Shown here: positions 1-11,647 of the stretch, one piece after another | Position numbering within the stretch: the first letter of the stretch is position 1 | Layout of the letters: every line of letters begins with the position of its first letter | Source of the DNA: Archilochus colubris | Lineage: Eukaryota > Chordata > Aves > Apodiformes > Trochilidae | DNA length: 64,000 nt | Direction: 5' to 3' | Assembly: GCA_023079485.1 (NCBI GenBank) | Contig: CM041084.1 | Coordinates: 122,066,467 to 122,130,466, forward strand | Notes under the pieces: generated by a model | What the model was told of the DNA's origin: nothing | Databases searched by the model: none | The model's input: only the letters and a program-made list of their open reading frames with translations | Program-made: the position numbers and the translations under genes

Positions 1-530
1 CAGGTCCACCTCTGCCACCTTCTCCTCATTTTCAACTACTCCTGGAGAGACCAAAAGATTGGGAAAGTTGTGGAAAACAACAGGGAAGAGAGGCAACCAG
101 ACAGCTGGGGAACACGTGCAAGGAAGGAGATAAAGAGTGGAATGCTGGCTTCTGTAAAGGCAAGATGCAAGGTAGGATTTAATGCTTGGAGACTGGAAAT
201 AGGGCAGACAGGTGCTCCTGGTAAATGGACTTTGCTCTGAAACGTGCAGTGTGGAAAGTGAATTTTCCTGGGAGGAAAAAATAATTTAGAAGGCATCTTT
301 CATAGGAAACAAAAATACCTTTTAAAAATTTTTGACAGAATATTTAAATCAGGTTCTGAAAAACAAAAATAAGATCTCAGCAGGTAAAGGACATCTGGCT
401 GCTTGGCAGGGCTCCCTGGGGAGGTGTATTATATAACTTCAATTCTCTGATGACAAAGATTTGGCAGTTCCCTTGGCTGCAAAAAGTGAGAATGGAGACA
501 GGATCTAGCACATATTTGTAGAGCAGGTTA
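1..530. other. Intergenic DNA, nothing recognised
   Basis: Purine-rich and AT-rich sequence at the window edge. Short frames occur on both strands but none resembles a known protein, and no repeat family is recognised. The right boundary is the 3' end of a minus-strand CR1 fragment. Confidence 0.5.
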
Positions 531-1125
531 AATCACAGAACCATTAAAACTGAAAAAAATATACAAAATCATCAAATCCAACCATCAACTCAGCACCAGC
601 AGCCAATAAAACTATTTCCTCAAGTGCTACTTCCACAATTTTTTGACCACCTCCAGGCACAGTGACCCCATCAATTCCTTGGGCAGCCTGTTCGAATGCC
701 TTACCACTCTTTCTGTAAAGAATTTTTTCCTAATATCCACTCTGAACCTCCCCTGACATAACCTGAATACATTTTGTCTTGCCCTATCACCAGGGATAGG
801 ACCGGTGGGATATCACTGTGGGAGTAGTGACCAGCCCCCAACTCGCTAAAGCCTCCTTTCAGGTAGGTGTAGAGAACAATAAGGTCTCCCCTCAGCCTCC
901 TCTTCTCCAAACTAAACAATCCCAGTTCCCTCAGACATTCCTCCTAAAGCTTGTACTTCAAACCCTTCACCAACTTTGTAGCTCTTCTCTGGACATGCTG
1001 CACCAGCTCAGTGTCCTGCTTGTAGTGAGGGGACCCAAACTGAACACGGTATTCTACATGCAGCAAATATAAGCCCTCTAGATGCTGCAAGTGTAAGGGG
1101 GGAGAGAAGGTGGGAGAAGAATCTC
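531..1125 (-). mobile_element. CR1 LINE fragment, 3' part, degraded
   Basis: Read on the minus strand, this is the 3' third of a CR1 retrotransposon: the end of the reverse transcriptase frame followed by the 3' untranslated region. A frame at 701-919 contains the CR1 C-terminal motif [13 protein letters not shown] followed by YLKGG, after which the protein similarity is lost. The 3' end near 531 retains a decayed TCATAGAA-type end (here aatcacagaacc) and the 'catcaaatccaacca' box of CR1 3' ends. Similarity fades after about 1085, so the upstream limit is approximate. Many substitutions mark it as an older copy than those near 46 kb and 57-62 kb. Not functional. Confidence 0.85.
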
Positions 1126-4100
1126 CCATTCCCTTAGTAGGGGCCCACTCCTGCCTCTACCCCATCTGTGAGGCTCCACACCTCTAGCAAACCTGGTGGC
1201 AAATTTTAACCAGCTGTGGAGGTATCAGGAAAAGCAAGGGAAAGGGTATCAAATGCACAGAAGGGGAAAATCAAATTAAGAACAGCGACAGAGCATAAGC
1301 CATTTGCCACTGCTTTGAAAGGATAAGACACATATCAGTGAGTTATAAAATACACTTATCTGTGATAGGACCTAATAAATGTTTCCCTGTTGGCAGTTCC
1401 TGTAAATCCTACTGAGTTACTGCTGTTTAGGATGTTCAGATGGCAGATGAGTTTGGAAAGGCTGGCATATCTTCCAGCTGCTGGGCACTGCACAAAACTG
1501 GGTTTATGGCATGGGAAAACTTGAAAACATATCTACAGTACAAAGATAAATTCACATGGCAAGCTGATTTTTTCATAGCTTTATTTAGATAAGAGCTAGA
1601 TCTGCAGCTAATACAAAACTATTTGTATATAGACCTCTGTCTATATAGTCTAAAAGGCTCCTTCTTGGACTGAAATCAAAAGTATCCTGAAAAATACAAA
1701 GTTTACATAGGACAGACACCCTGATTAACAATTAAATGAATGCAAGATAGAAATATTTGTATAGCAAAATCAGCTATAATAATAATATAATATAATAATA
1801 ATATAATAATGCATAATGCAAAAAGCCACAGATTCTGATCCAAGGCCATGTCAGAGCAATGGGTGGAAAAGCACTGGTACCTTTTCTGCCTGTACATTGA
1901 CTAAAGGGAGACAGAAGGCCATATTACCACTCTCCTACCTGATGTAGTGTGGTGAACCCAGTATCCTCTGTCCTTCAAAGTACAAAATCAATTACTTGGG
2001 CTTTTAGACTGTGGAAGGCAGCATGGATAATTCAAGCAAACCTAGATCAAATAGTCTGAATATCAGCTACTGATCTGTGAAGGCACAGTTCTGCTTCATG
2101 TGGAAGAAAACTCAAAGTATTGTGGATTATCAAAAAATGGTTGTATTATCTTGCAGTATGGACCTTGCATAATACACAATGCTACGATTTGCTATGATCT
2201 GTGGGCCAGATCTACTTGTCTCATACACAGGTGAAGAACACTTTGGAGTTATCAAAAGAGTCTTTTTATACAACTCATATTTATAAAGTGAAGGCATTTA
2301 ACTGTTATATAGAAAGAAGAAGAAAAAATGTGTAATTTCAACAGATATGTGCATAATGAAAATTTAATTTAATCACTGAACAGTGATAGACAAATCTCTT
2401 CAAGGACCTGACATGCAGTTTTCCAGTTCAGCTGTTGAACACACAGCATTTATCAAGAGGAGTGAAAACCACAGTTTGCCAATAACAGCAGGAGACAATA
2501 TACAGAAATAAGATGGATTTCTTTGACTACTTAAAGTTTCTGTATATTCAAGTTATCCAATGTACACTTCAGTTTCCCAATCCCATTAACTGTACTTTGG
2601 CAAGAGCAAATGACCACTGCAAGAGGTGTTTCACCTTATTGGACTTACATGGATAAGTTCCCAAAAACTGGTATCTGAGTGAGGGCCTGAATTCAACCTT
2701 GTCATGTTTTTCATGACTTTCTATGCTTTAACAAAAGCTTTATGAAGGCTTGGTACCTGCCATGCTACTCAGAAAGTAATAGCACTACATAAATATATCT
2801 CTACCTGGAAGTACACAGAGCATCCACAGTACCAATTTCAGCTCAACATCAAACTTAGCAGGGGGCCAAGCAACATCCTACAAAGTTTGAGTGAATCTGT
2901 CATTGAAACCAGATCAAGGTCCAAACTTCATAATAGTATGAAGAGTAGTTAACTACAAAGAGATGACAGATTACTATGAAGGCTTCCTCAGAAACTAAAT
3001 ATAGAGCTGACTTACTGCAAGATTATTTTGTAGCAAATTAAGAGACATTTTTTCCTGTCTGGTTGGCATCTGTACAAGACTTACAACACAAGCTAGCTGT
3101 CTCATCTCAAATTAAATCAGCAGATTTGTGACATTATAACAGTTCTCTAAAAAATTCTAGTGTATGGAAAGGATAGCAAAAGCAACAATGGATTTCATGA
3201 GATTTTCCATCTAGACTCTCAAATTATTCCCTAGCAAAATTCAAGCTTGCCTCCATTTGGATATAATGGAAATATAACAGATGCCATCAGGATACCTGAG
3301 ACATCCCTACAGAGAGAGTGGAAAAGCAAAAGCCTGCATAGCATTAATATTCCTCAAAGCAATAGCTCACCATTGAATTCCTATGAAAATATGACTCATG
3401 ATTTCTAAAAGCACAGATGACTTACTTATACTTCTGAGAACCTGTCTGCTGTTAAATATCAAACATGAAGTGGAGTAGAGCCATTAATATTTAAGACCAT
3501 CACCACCAGGACACAGAAAGACACTTGAATACCCTTGCTTGAAATTTATTGTTGCATTTCAAAATGATAAATGAGTTATTTTCTCAAGTTTTATTTCATG
3601 GTGTTGTTTTTATTGTCTTCTGAAAGGCATGCAATAATGCACTCTAAGACAGAAGCTTTCTGACGTTAAGAACATACATTTATGAAAGACCTTTGCCCCA
3701 CTTTGTACCAATATGCTGCAATCAAATTCCTGAGGCCTTGAGCCTCATGAGATCATGAGGATCTAGCACAAGAAGAAACATCTTGATGTGTTACTCCAGT
3801 CACTTTTCCCCATGTGCCCAAGTTCACCTCTCCCCACCAATAGGAATACTTTCCATTACTCACTGAAAGTGTCTTAAGGGATGGTTCCAACCTCTGGCTT
3901 TTCCTGTATTCTTGCTTTATTCAACATGAGCTTCTTTCCATTGCATGCATGACACAATTAAAATAACTGGTTAACTGCAAAATTTTACAGTTTTGATGTT
4001 TTGCTCTTATTTGAGTTACTTTCATAAAGGCAGCACGTTTCCTTCTGGGTCACTAATTTGTTAAATACGTTTAATGCAGAGAGCTTTTCATTAATTAGGT

Positions 4101-5481
4101 AGCAAATGTGAATCATTTTAATTGAGAAAGTAAAGGAGAAGGAGAGCAATTATTCACAAACTTAGAATTTAAACATTATCATATTACTGATTTACAGGGA
4201 CTTTCAGAGTGAAGTAAAAGTTCAAAAGGGAGGTACCACCTCTTCTCAACCTTCCTCTTCTTTCCATTAAAAGACCTAAGATTGTAAGCAAGATATAAAG
4301 AGTCTGTGAAGAAGTGAAAGTACAATAACAAACACTTAGAAGGTCACTATTCAGAATATTATGCTGAACTTGAAAACAAAGGATCAGTAGTCATTTCAAA
4401 TCCCAAAATGAAACTCAAAACAGGTCTTTTCTTAATGTAGAAGTGTGGCATTTCTCTTAAAAATGGAAGCTGGGCTCCATTTTAGATCTATCTTTGAGAA
4501 TTTGAATTATATTTTGAAGTGCCCAGGCCTTCTTATTATGAAGCAGACTCCAATTTGAGAAGATAATATTGAAAAGGTGTTATAGAGTGACAGGTGAAAT
4601 GGCTGGGTGAGGAAGAAGTTTTGCCCAGAAGAAACCATATGCTCCAATTACTAAAAATCCCATTAAGACATTAAGACAACTGTTTTCTTTTGATCTAGTT
4701 TAACACTGAAATAGAGGTAACCAAATATTAAAGAAAAGAAAAAGTCTGTTTTTCCTTTCTAGAAAGAAGTATGTGAATTCTGGGAGCTCCAGTCATATAA
4801 AAAGCACATCAAAAGCAAAATGAATACACCACCCATACATATCACAAACCCAGACTGAATATTATGTTGACTCTGAGCACAGAATTTAAAATGAACTTTC
4901 TGACATCTTCTGTCAGGTGAAAATAAATAATGTATAAAAATGCCAATTCCTTAAAACAAAACTAACAGAAAAATGTACTGATTCATTTAGCTGGGACTAA
5001 CCTGTGCAAGCCCTTTTTCATCTTTTAATTCCTGGAATTTGTTGCAGACTTCCTAAGGCCATTGCATTTTATTCCTTCCCTTCACCTCCCAGTTGAACTT
5101 CCTCTTAAAATCTGGAGCAGCACATTTTTTTTTGCATATAAAATTAATCAATCAATTGATCAATCTCCTTGTAATTCCAATAATTTCACCAAGATCATTT
5201 TTGCAGCTTCTCTTACAGTCTGTTCTATGGCATTTCAGCAAATGTTATGGTCAGGCACCCTATCAGTGTGCTCATGACAAGTGACATAATTAGTATTAAT
5301 TAGTCAATACCATTCTGTTTTCTTGTCAAAAGAGCTATGTTGCCTCTCCTGAAAAATCTCTTTTGGTCTAACATCTCAAGCACTAGATGTAATCCTCTCT
5401 TACTGTGACTGGTGTATTCTGTCCAATGTCATCAGGTCACTGTACATTTAGTGATTTGTCTTCATCTTTAGTTAGCTTGTC
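1126..5481. other. Long intergenic stretch, no gene seen
   Basis: About 4.3 kb of AT-rich DNA with stop codons throughout all frames; the few frames of 60-70 codons show no recognisable domain. A short AT-rich microsatellite lies at 1774-1810. Around 5140-5165 there is a run of ATCAAT-type words with a small self-complementary core. No LTR, LINE or structural RNA signature was recognised. Regulatory elements cannot be excluded without cross-species alignment. Confidence 0.45.
1774..1810. repeat. ATA/ATAAT-type microsatellite
   Basis: An imperfect array of TAATAATA and ATAATATA words with no other base until the flanking GCATAATGC. Simple sequence repeat; likely length-variable between individuals. 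Confidence 0.85.
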
Positions 5482-6012
5482 AAGTGAGGTGATTCTCCCC
5501 CATTACTTTGCTCTTGGGAGACCCCATCAGCTCTGGAGTCCTCAACATAAGCAGGACATAGATCTCCTTGAGCATGTCCAGGGGAGAGACATAATAATGA
5601 TCGGAGGACTGGAGCACCTCCCCTGTGAAGATAGACTGAAGAAGTTGGGATTGTTCAGCCTGGAGAAAATGAGGCTCAGAGCTCACCTTATAGTGGATTT
5701 CCAGTGCCTGAAGGAAAGCTGGGGTAGGGGTTTTTACACAGGTGTGTAGTGAGAGAACAAGGAAAAATGGTTTCAAACTTGGAGAGGGTAGATTTAGGTT
5801 AGACATTGGGAAGCAATTCTTCAATTTGAGGATAGGAAGACTCTGAAACAGGTTACCTAGGGAAGTTGTAGCTGCCCCCTCCCTGGAAATGTTCAAGGCC
5901 AGGTTGGATGGGACCCTGAGCAACCTGATCTAGTGGTTGATGACCCTGCCCATAGCAGGGGGTTGGAACTAAAGATCTTTAAGCTCCCTTCCAACCCCAA
6001 CCATTTTTTTTT
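5482..6012 (+). mobile_element. CR1 LINE fragment, 3' part, degraded
   Basis: Plus-strand CR1 piece covering the end of the reverse transcriptase and the 3' UTR. The upstream part matches the CR1 segment encoding the stretch before the [10 protein letters not shown] motif; the frame at 5405-5749 retains [18 protein letters not shown], a clear variant of the CR1 C-terminal motif. Downstream come the 'ggaagttgtag', 'ggttggaact' and 'cttccaacccca' boxes of the CR1 3' UTR. The tail is a T-run rather than ATTCTATG units, suggesting decay or an older subfamily. Internal deletions are present. Not coding. Confidence 0.85.
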
Positions 6013-8461
6013 GGCAGACAGAGGTATATGGTTTTGTGTTTGCTATGGTGTAACAGAGTGGGCTCTGAAGTATGTTGCAGATTTTATACAGGTCTGAGTA
6101 TGCAAAGTGATAAATTTCAGACCTTCTTAAGCAAGAGGAAAAGATCTTTATATCTGTAAATACACAGATATGTTCACCATGTCATAGTAGTCACAGCTGA
6201 ACCACCAATTTTTGCACAATGATTTATCTGACTCGGTTTTATTGTTACACTTCAGTAGGCTATAAATAGGCTTTGCCCCCATTTAGAGAATAGCACCCAA
6301 ATACCAGACAGACTTTATGTATAATTCTCACATAAATGTGTGTTATGTATAAAATTTGTGTGCACAAATAAATTCAGGATCAGAAGGAGGAACAATTTAC
6401 GTGCTGGATCCCGATGGCACAGTCAAACCAAATCTATGAGAGGAATATTTTCTAGAAAAAAAAAAATGCAGATCTTCACTGAGCATATTATCTCTGAACA
6501 TAAAAAAATAAATTTAAATCTTTCTAAATTTTTTATTTCTCACTTCCTAAACAGTCAACATTACCTGGGAAACTGGAAAAGCTGAACAACTTTATGTAGA
6601 CAAAGAGAGAAAAAAAAGAGAGAGAGGACTGCTCTCCTAAGGCTTCACTCCCAGGTCAAGTTGGGCTCAGAAAATCATCCTTCCACATAATGTGTTTTAG
6701 TCTAGAGAATTCCATATTAATAAGGATACTTTGTATATGCACCCAATGCACTATCCAGTCCACAGCTGTCAGCATCGTGAAAGCCATAGTTTGTATTTTT
6801 CTTTGCTACAAAGTCTGTTCTATTCTACTCACTGCAGATATTACTCTTGTGACATCATTGCCCATCTGTTGGCTGCCAGTGGCACCATCTTCAGGCTACA
6901 GCTTAGTCCATCCAATTCCACTCATAAAGTCACTGCAGATAACTCAGATTTTTCAGATGCAGGGAAAAAAAAGAAAAAGAAATAAAAAAATATCTTGCTC
7001 CATTATATTTCTTAGAGTATTCTGTACTTGCTACCTACATCTACAGAACACAAATTTAGACTTGGGTTTTTTTCATCTAAATCTTAGGGTCTTTCATGCT
7101 TTGAAATATCTGGATGACTTTTCTAGTGTTTGTCTTTCATAATATTAATATCTATTTTTTAAAACACTGGTAGTAATAATTTCTTCATCTCATAAAAGTA
7201 AACAAATTACAATTGAAAACAAAATCTAATTAAAGGCATAAAAAGAAATAAATTGGTATTCTAATTCATGTACCTAAGACGTCATAGATTTTTAAAATGT
7301 TCTAGTGATTTCCCAGGACAGGTGTTAGGCTTGTAGCTTGTGCCCCCTGTTCAGACAGGAATTTGGATCTTAGGCAACCACAGAAATTAATATATTTATT
7401 ATCCATGGGGCTTTGTGCAGTCCTTCCACACTGTCTTGGTAAATATAATCTCAGTAAGCTCTGGCTTTTTAAGAAATAGTTTGTTTTCTGTGTTTCTCAA
7501 TTCTCCTAATCAACAGTAGGTGAAAAAGATTTACCATGCAATTATTCCTTTGCCTAGTGGACTATCTCCTGTTGCCATTGGATGTGATAGAACTTTCTGT
7601 TTAGAACCACAAAGACACATCTTGCCCTCTGACATATTTCGGAGCTAAAAGGACATATCTGTTCTTGTAACCCTAGGCCATAACTCTCTCTGCCACTCAG
7701 CTGAAGAAGCCATCCCTTTGGGGTGCCTTTCTCAACAAATGTGGCAGCAAGCCATCCACCTCCTTTTCTCAACAACTGCTGCATTTCATCCCCCAGTGGT
7801 AGGGATGGCAGCAGAGGGGTCCCAGGAGTTTCAGCAAATTAATTGCAGGGGAGAGGGTGTGAGAGCATGGTCTGCTGCACTCTGCATTGCCAAACACACA
7901 CAGAGTTCCTCTTCTATTTCCTTGAGAAGTGTGTCTTGTAGTTCATGTTCTACTGAGCTGCCTGGGGCATATTGTCAATGTCAGGGTTATTATTTAGTCT
8001 CTGTGGACTCAGGGAAGTGACATCCCATTCATTATGCTTGATTCACATTTTCAAACATTTCTTTGAAAAATGAAGAGTGGAAATGTGCCTCTTATTCATG
8101 AAAACAGGGATTACTTCTTTAATCATTAATGATAGGTTTATATGTTTTAGAGGGAATATGCTACTAAAGCCTAATACATTTTAAATATTCAGTACCTAGT
8201 AATGCATGCTCTTCTATTTCCTTTCACTCACCCATTTGCAAGAATTTCTAGTCAACTCTCCCTGGAATCTTCTAACTCATAAGGTTGTAGTCTAAACCTT
8301 TTCCAGACATATTAATATGTGTCTAAACCCCACTGCAGATATCTTATTTTGGAGTGGCAATGGCAGGAATGATAATAGTAAGGTTCAGTTATGGAAAGAG
8401 TACAACACCCTGGTTGCAGGTAAAGCATGAAGAACGTTGGCATCTCATTGCAGCAGTGTAG
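6013..8461. other. Intergenic stretch, no gene seen
   Basis: AT-rich DNA between two CR1 fragments. A 150-codon open frame at 6690-7142 and an overlapping 84-codon frame are compositionally like their surroundings (rich in Leu, Ile, Ser and Lys) and contain no recognisable motif, so I treat them as chance. At 7725-7785 the phrase ctttctcaacaa occurs in two similar copies. Nothing else recognised. Confidence 0.45.
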
Positions 8462-8690
8462 CACTGAGCAGCAGTGTGCCCAGATGGCCAAGAAGGCCAA
8501 GAGCATCCTGGCTTGTATCAGGAATAGTGTGGCCAGCAGGACCTCGCCATTAACACTGGTGAGGCCTCACTGGTGAGGCTGTACTGTGTTCAGTTTTAGA
8601 CCCTCATTAGCAAGAAGGACACTGAGGGGCTGGAGTGTGTCCAGAGAAGGGCAACAGAGATGGGGAAGGGTCTAGAGGACAGTGCCATAC
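8462..8690 (+). mobile_element. CR1 LINE fragment, internal RT C-terminal segment
   Basis: Plus-strand CR1 piece matching the segment that encodes [18 protein letters not shown] through the YCVQFWAP region in the better copy at 61540-61750. The words 'cagcagtgtgcccag', 'ggccaagaaggcca' and 'agcatcctggcttgtatcag' are diagnostic. A 12-base unit cactggtgaggc is duplicated around 8547-8575, and the frame is broken. It lacks both the 5' end and the 3' tail, so it is a deletion remnant. Boundaries are good to about 20 bases. Confidence 0.85.
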
Positions 8691-11199
8691 CATGGGTAGG
8701 TAGGCTGCCTTTAAATAGGTAAGTATATAAGTACCTACTCTAAAGGTATCAAGCTCTGAAAAAAATCCCAAAGCAAAAAGCCATTCAAAATGTTGAACAC
8801 AGTGAAAATTAGACTCTTAGAGAACTGAAGCCTCAGAAGATGAGACATAATAAAGGCAGAGGAAAGAAGGAATACAGTATTAATAGCTGCATTTGACAAC
8901 TGTGAATTGAGGTATGTGATGGTTAAATGGCAAAATAAGAATGGGCAGAATAAAAATAATAATGAATTGTCCAACAGAGGAATGTTTACAGTAAGAGTGA
9001 GTTACCAAGTATTTTCACAGAGATTTGGAGAAAGCTTTTCACATGAATCAAATACAAATGCTTCCAAATGCTGCTCACATTTCAACACCACGGTTTCACG
9101 CACTTCCTCAGCACTCCCCTTTCTTCCCTGTACTTCTGTCCTTTAGATATATTCTGCAAAGTGTACTTAAAAATTTTAAAGCTTATTACTTATTCTATTT
9201 ATCAATTATTTTTTCTAAATAAATACCTCCTTTGGAAATGTTTGTGAGTCTTTACAGTTGCTGTTTTCATTTTGGAGATTGGAAATTAATTTCTAAACCT
9301 GTCTTGGAGGTTCCACATGACAACTCTACACTTTTCAGAATAATTGAGCCACTTCACCCTGACAAGAGCTACCTGTTTATCCAGAAGGCTGAGAAGTTTT
9401 TGTCTTGATGTAACATATGCTTTACCAGATGTTTTCCTAGGAAGACAACCATGCTTATGAAAACAAATTGCTCATGAGTGAACCATTAGTGATTTGGTTT
9501 GGATTTTAGTTTAATATTGGGGTGGAATAATTCTATCACTCTCTGGTAGTGGGTGTCTGAATTTTTTTTTTTCATTATTGTGACTCCAATGAGGTGTGCA
9601 AGAAAATGTCCACCCTTTGCCTCTTCAGATGTCAAGAACAGTAAATGCCTTCGAGTGGAGCATTTCTAAAAGCAAAAATGCATGCAACAATTATGTCTTT
9701 ATGGAGGGGGATGTATATCACAACTGCAATTGTTTTTGAATCCATCCTACTTAGTATGTGTTAACTGGATCCACAAGGAAATTTTCACTGTGGTGATGAA
9801 CTATAACAGAGAGAGCTCATAAAACCTGAGTTACTCCTATTTTCTCAGTGCCAGTGGCCTGTGTTGTAAATATGACTAAGTTTTAGCTGAATCTCTCAGT
9901 TACATGTATTCAAGGTAAATATTACTGTAAGAATGTACAGGAGAAAATAATTAGGCTATTTTGATTTCTACTTTCAATTTATTTCTTTTTCTCTATTTTT
10001 TTTTCCTTTTTTTTCCTTTTCTCTTTTTTACAGTAGGCACTATATGTCTTTATTAAGTGTCTTGCTTTTCATCATAGCTTTTTTCTCAGTTATTTGTAAC
10101 CATAAGATCCTTGTATAACTGTTTTATAAGTGTTATTTTATTTTTGTTAATCAGATTAAGTTTTAAAAAATTTATTATTTTTTAAAATATGGATAAGTAA
10201 TTTGTATTTTTATGCTATTGTCCCATTATTTCAGTAAAGAAGAATTAAGCAACAACACCTTTATACTACACTGTTATGAAAGATGGAATAATTGCTATGG
10301 AACGTGACTGGTACAAAAAAGACCCCAGTGAACAGTTCTCCATTATAATTTCTGGTAAAAAGGAAGACAATGGTGTGTGGTTTTCCACATCTTTTTCACA
10401 GTCCGTATCCACTGTCTCCGTTAATGAGGCTGGAAAAAGGAATTGAATACTGTTAATGGAAGGTGATTTATAGACAGACAAGCTGGAATTTTCCAAGCCA
10501 CAAGATGAGAACACATTATAGTGGGATAACCTGTACAAAAGGGAAGCCATGTGTTTTGAGTGCTATTGATTTTTCTCATTTAAATTTGATATTGATTGTT
10601 CCTCTCCATCGATTACTGAAAAAATCCATTTTTCACTTTAAAGAGAATCATTTTCATTGCTTTGCTGCCCTTTATTCCTATGCAAAATCCTAATAGATGC
10701 TATACTTCAGGAATTTGTAGGCACACGTGACCTTTTAATTATTTATGACTTGGATGTCTATCAGATGAAAATTTATGGCAGCAAGTGAAATTAAATTGCT
10801 CTGAAAAAAAGAACCAGGTTCCCCAAGTTGTATTCCTCACTGATAGCAAAGCATGGCATCCTAAGGCAACTTTTAGTTCTGCACAGATATTGTCTTGTCA
10901 TACTAAGGTTATCTGAAGATTGCATGTCCAAAATTCTACAGTCTTATGCTACTTTTTTCATCAGATAGCAAATATCATCAAGAAGAAAAAGTAGGATCTG
11001 TTCCTCTTCAGGATCTGGTCTTACAACTTGCCAGCTGGCAGTGCTGGTGGCATCCCACCTTGGTATCCCCCAAAGACAAAATGGCTTTTCCACCTTGCAG
11101 AGATGTGCAGCCCTGCAGCCTCCTAGAACAGAGGTGTACATCAAGAACATGACTGAGTTCTGATGGGATTTTTTTCTGCCATTTAGACATTTCAAGATA
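8691..11199. other. Intergenic stretch, no gene seen
   Basis: AT-rich sequence with a long pyrimidine run at 9971-10030. A 94-codon minus-strand frame at 10266-10550 and a 101-codon one at 10944-11249 do not resemble known proteins; the second overlaps a CR1 tail. No RNA gene or mobile element recognised. Confidence 0.45.
9971..10030. repeat. T-rich pyrimidine tract
   Basis: Roughly 60 bases almost purely T with scattered C, ending in TTTTTTACAG. It looks superficially like a splice acceptor tract but no open exon follows. Low-complexity repeat. Confidence 0.8.
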
Positions 11200-11352
11200 C
11201 CACGTCTGGAAGAACTTAAAAGATGCATTGACTGGGCACTTAGGGACATGGCTTAGTGGTGGACTTAGCAGTGCTAGGTTAAAGGCTGGACTTGATGTTC
11301 TCTAAAGCCTTTCCAACCAAAGTGATTCTATGATCCTATGAATCCTATGAAT
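11200..11352 (+). mobile_element. CR1 LINE 3' tail fragment
   Basis: A short plus-strand CR1 3' end. The run 'gcacttagggacatggctta' and the following 'aggctggacttgatg' box are standard in avian CR1 3' UTRs, followed by 'ccttccaacc' and a terminal run of ATTCTATG/ATCCTATG-like octamers ending at about 11352. Only the last ~150 bases are present, consistent with severe 5' truncation. No coding potential. Confidence 0.85.
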
Positions 11353-11563
11353 TCATTACAAAAGCCAGAAAGCAAATATTAACTGCTGTTTGAGAGTTTA
11401 TAATTGTGCTTAGCTGTAGGGATTACATTATCTTATTTTGTTGATTTGCATTACATTGCTAAGGTAAATATAAGTGTACAGTTGAGCCTACAACGTGCTT
11501 ATACTTCAGAGTGGCACAAAGCCTGATAGAAATGGGGGCTGGGGAGTGTAGAGAGTGTTTTAT

Positions 11564-11647
11564 CCTTTTTTCTTTTTCTTTTGTGTTTCTTTTTTCTTTT
11601 CTTTTTTTTTTTTTTTTTTGCTTTTCTTTTTTTTTTCTTTTTTTTTA
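11564..11647. repeat. Long T-rich tract
   Basis: About 80 bases of T with isolated C and G, including an uninterrupted run of 18 T. Low-complexity repeat; possibly the complement of an old A-rich tail, but no body element is recognisable next to it. Confidence 0.85.

Noticed and set aside
6690..7142. 150-codon frame
   Set aside because: Composition follows the AT-rich background, no domain or signal beyond scattered hydrophobic runs, and an overlapping frame of similar quality exists; length is compatible with chance.
9971..10036. Pyrimidine tract ending ACAG, like a splice acceptor
   Set aside because: No open coding exon follows and T-rich runs are common in this window.
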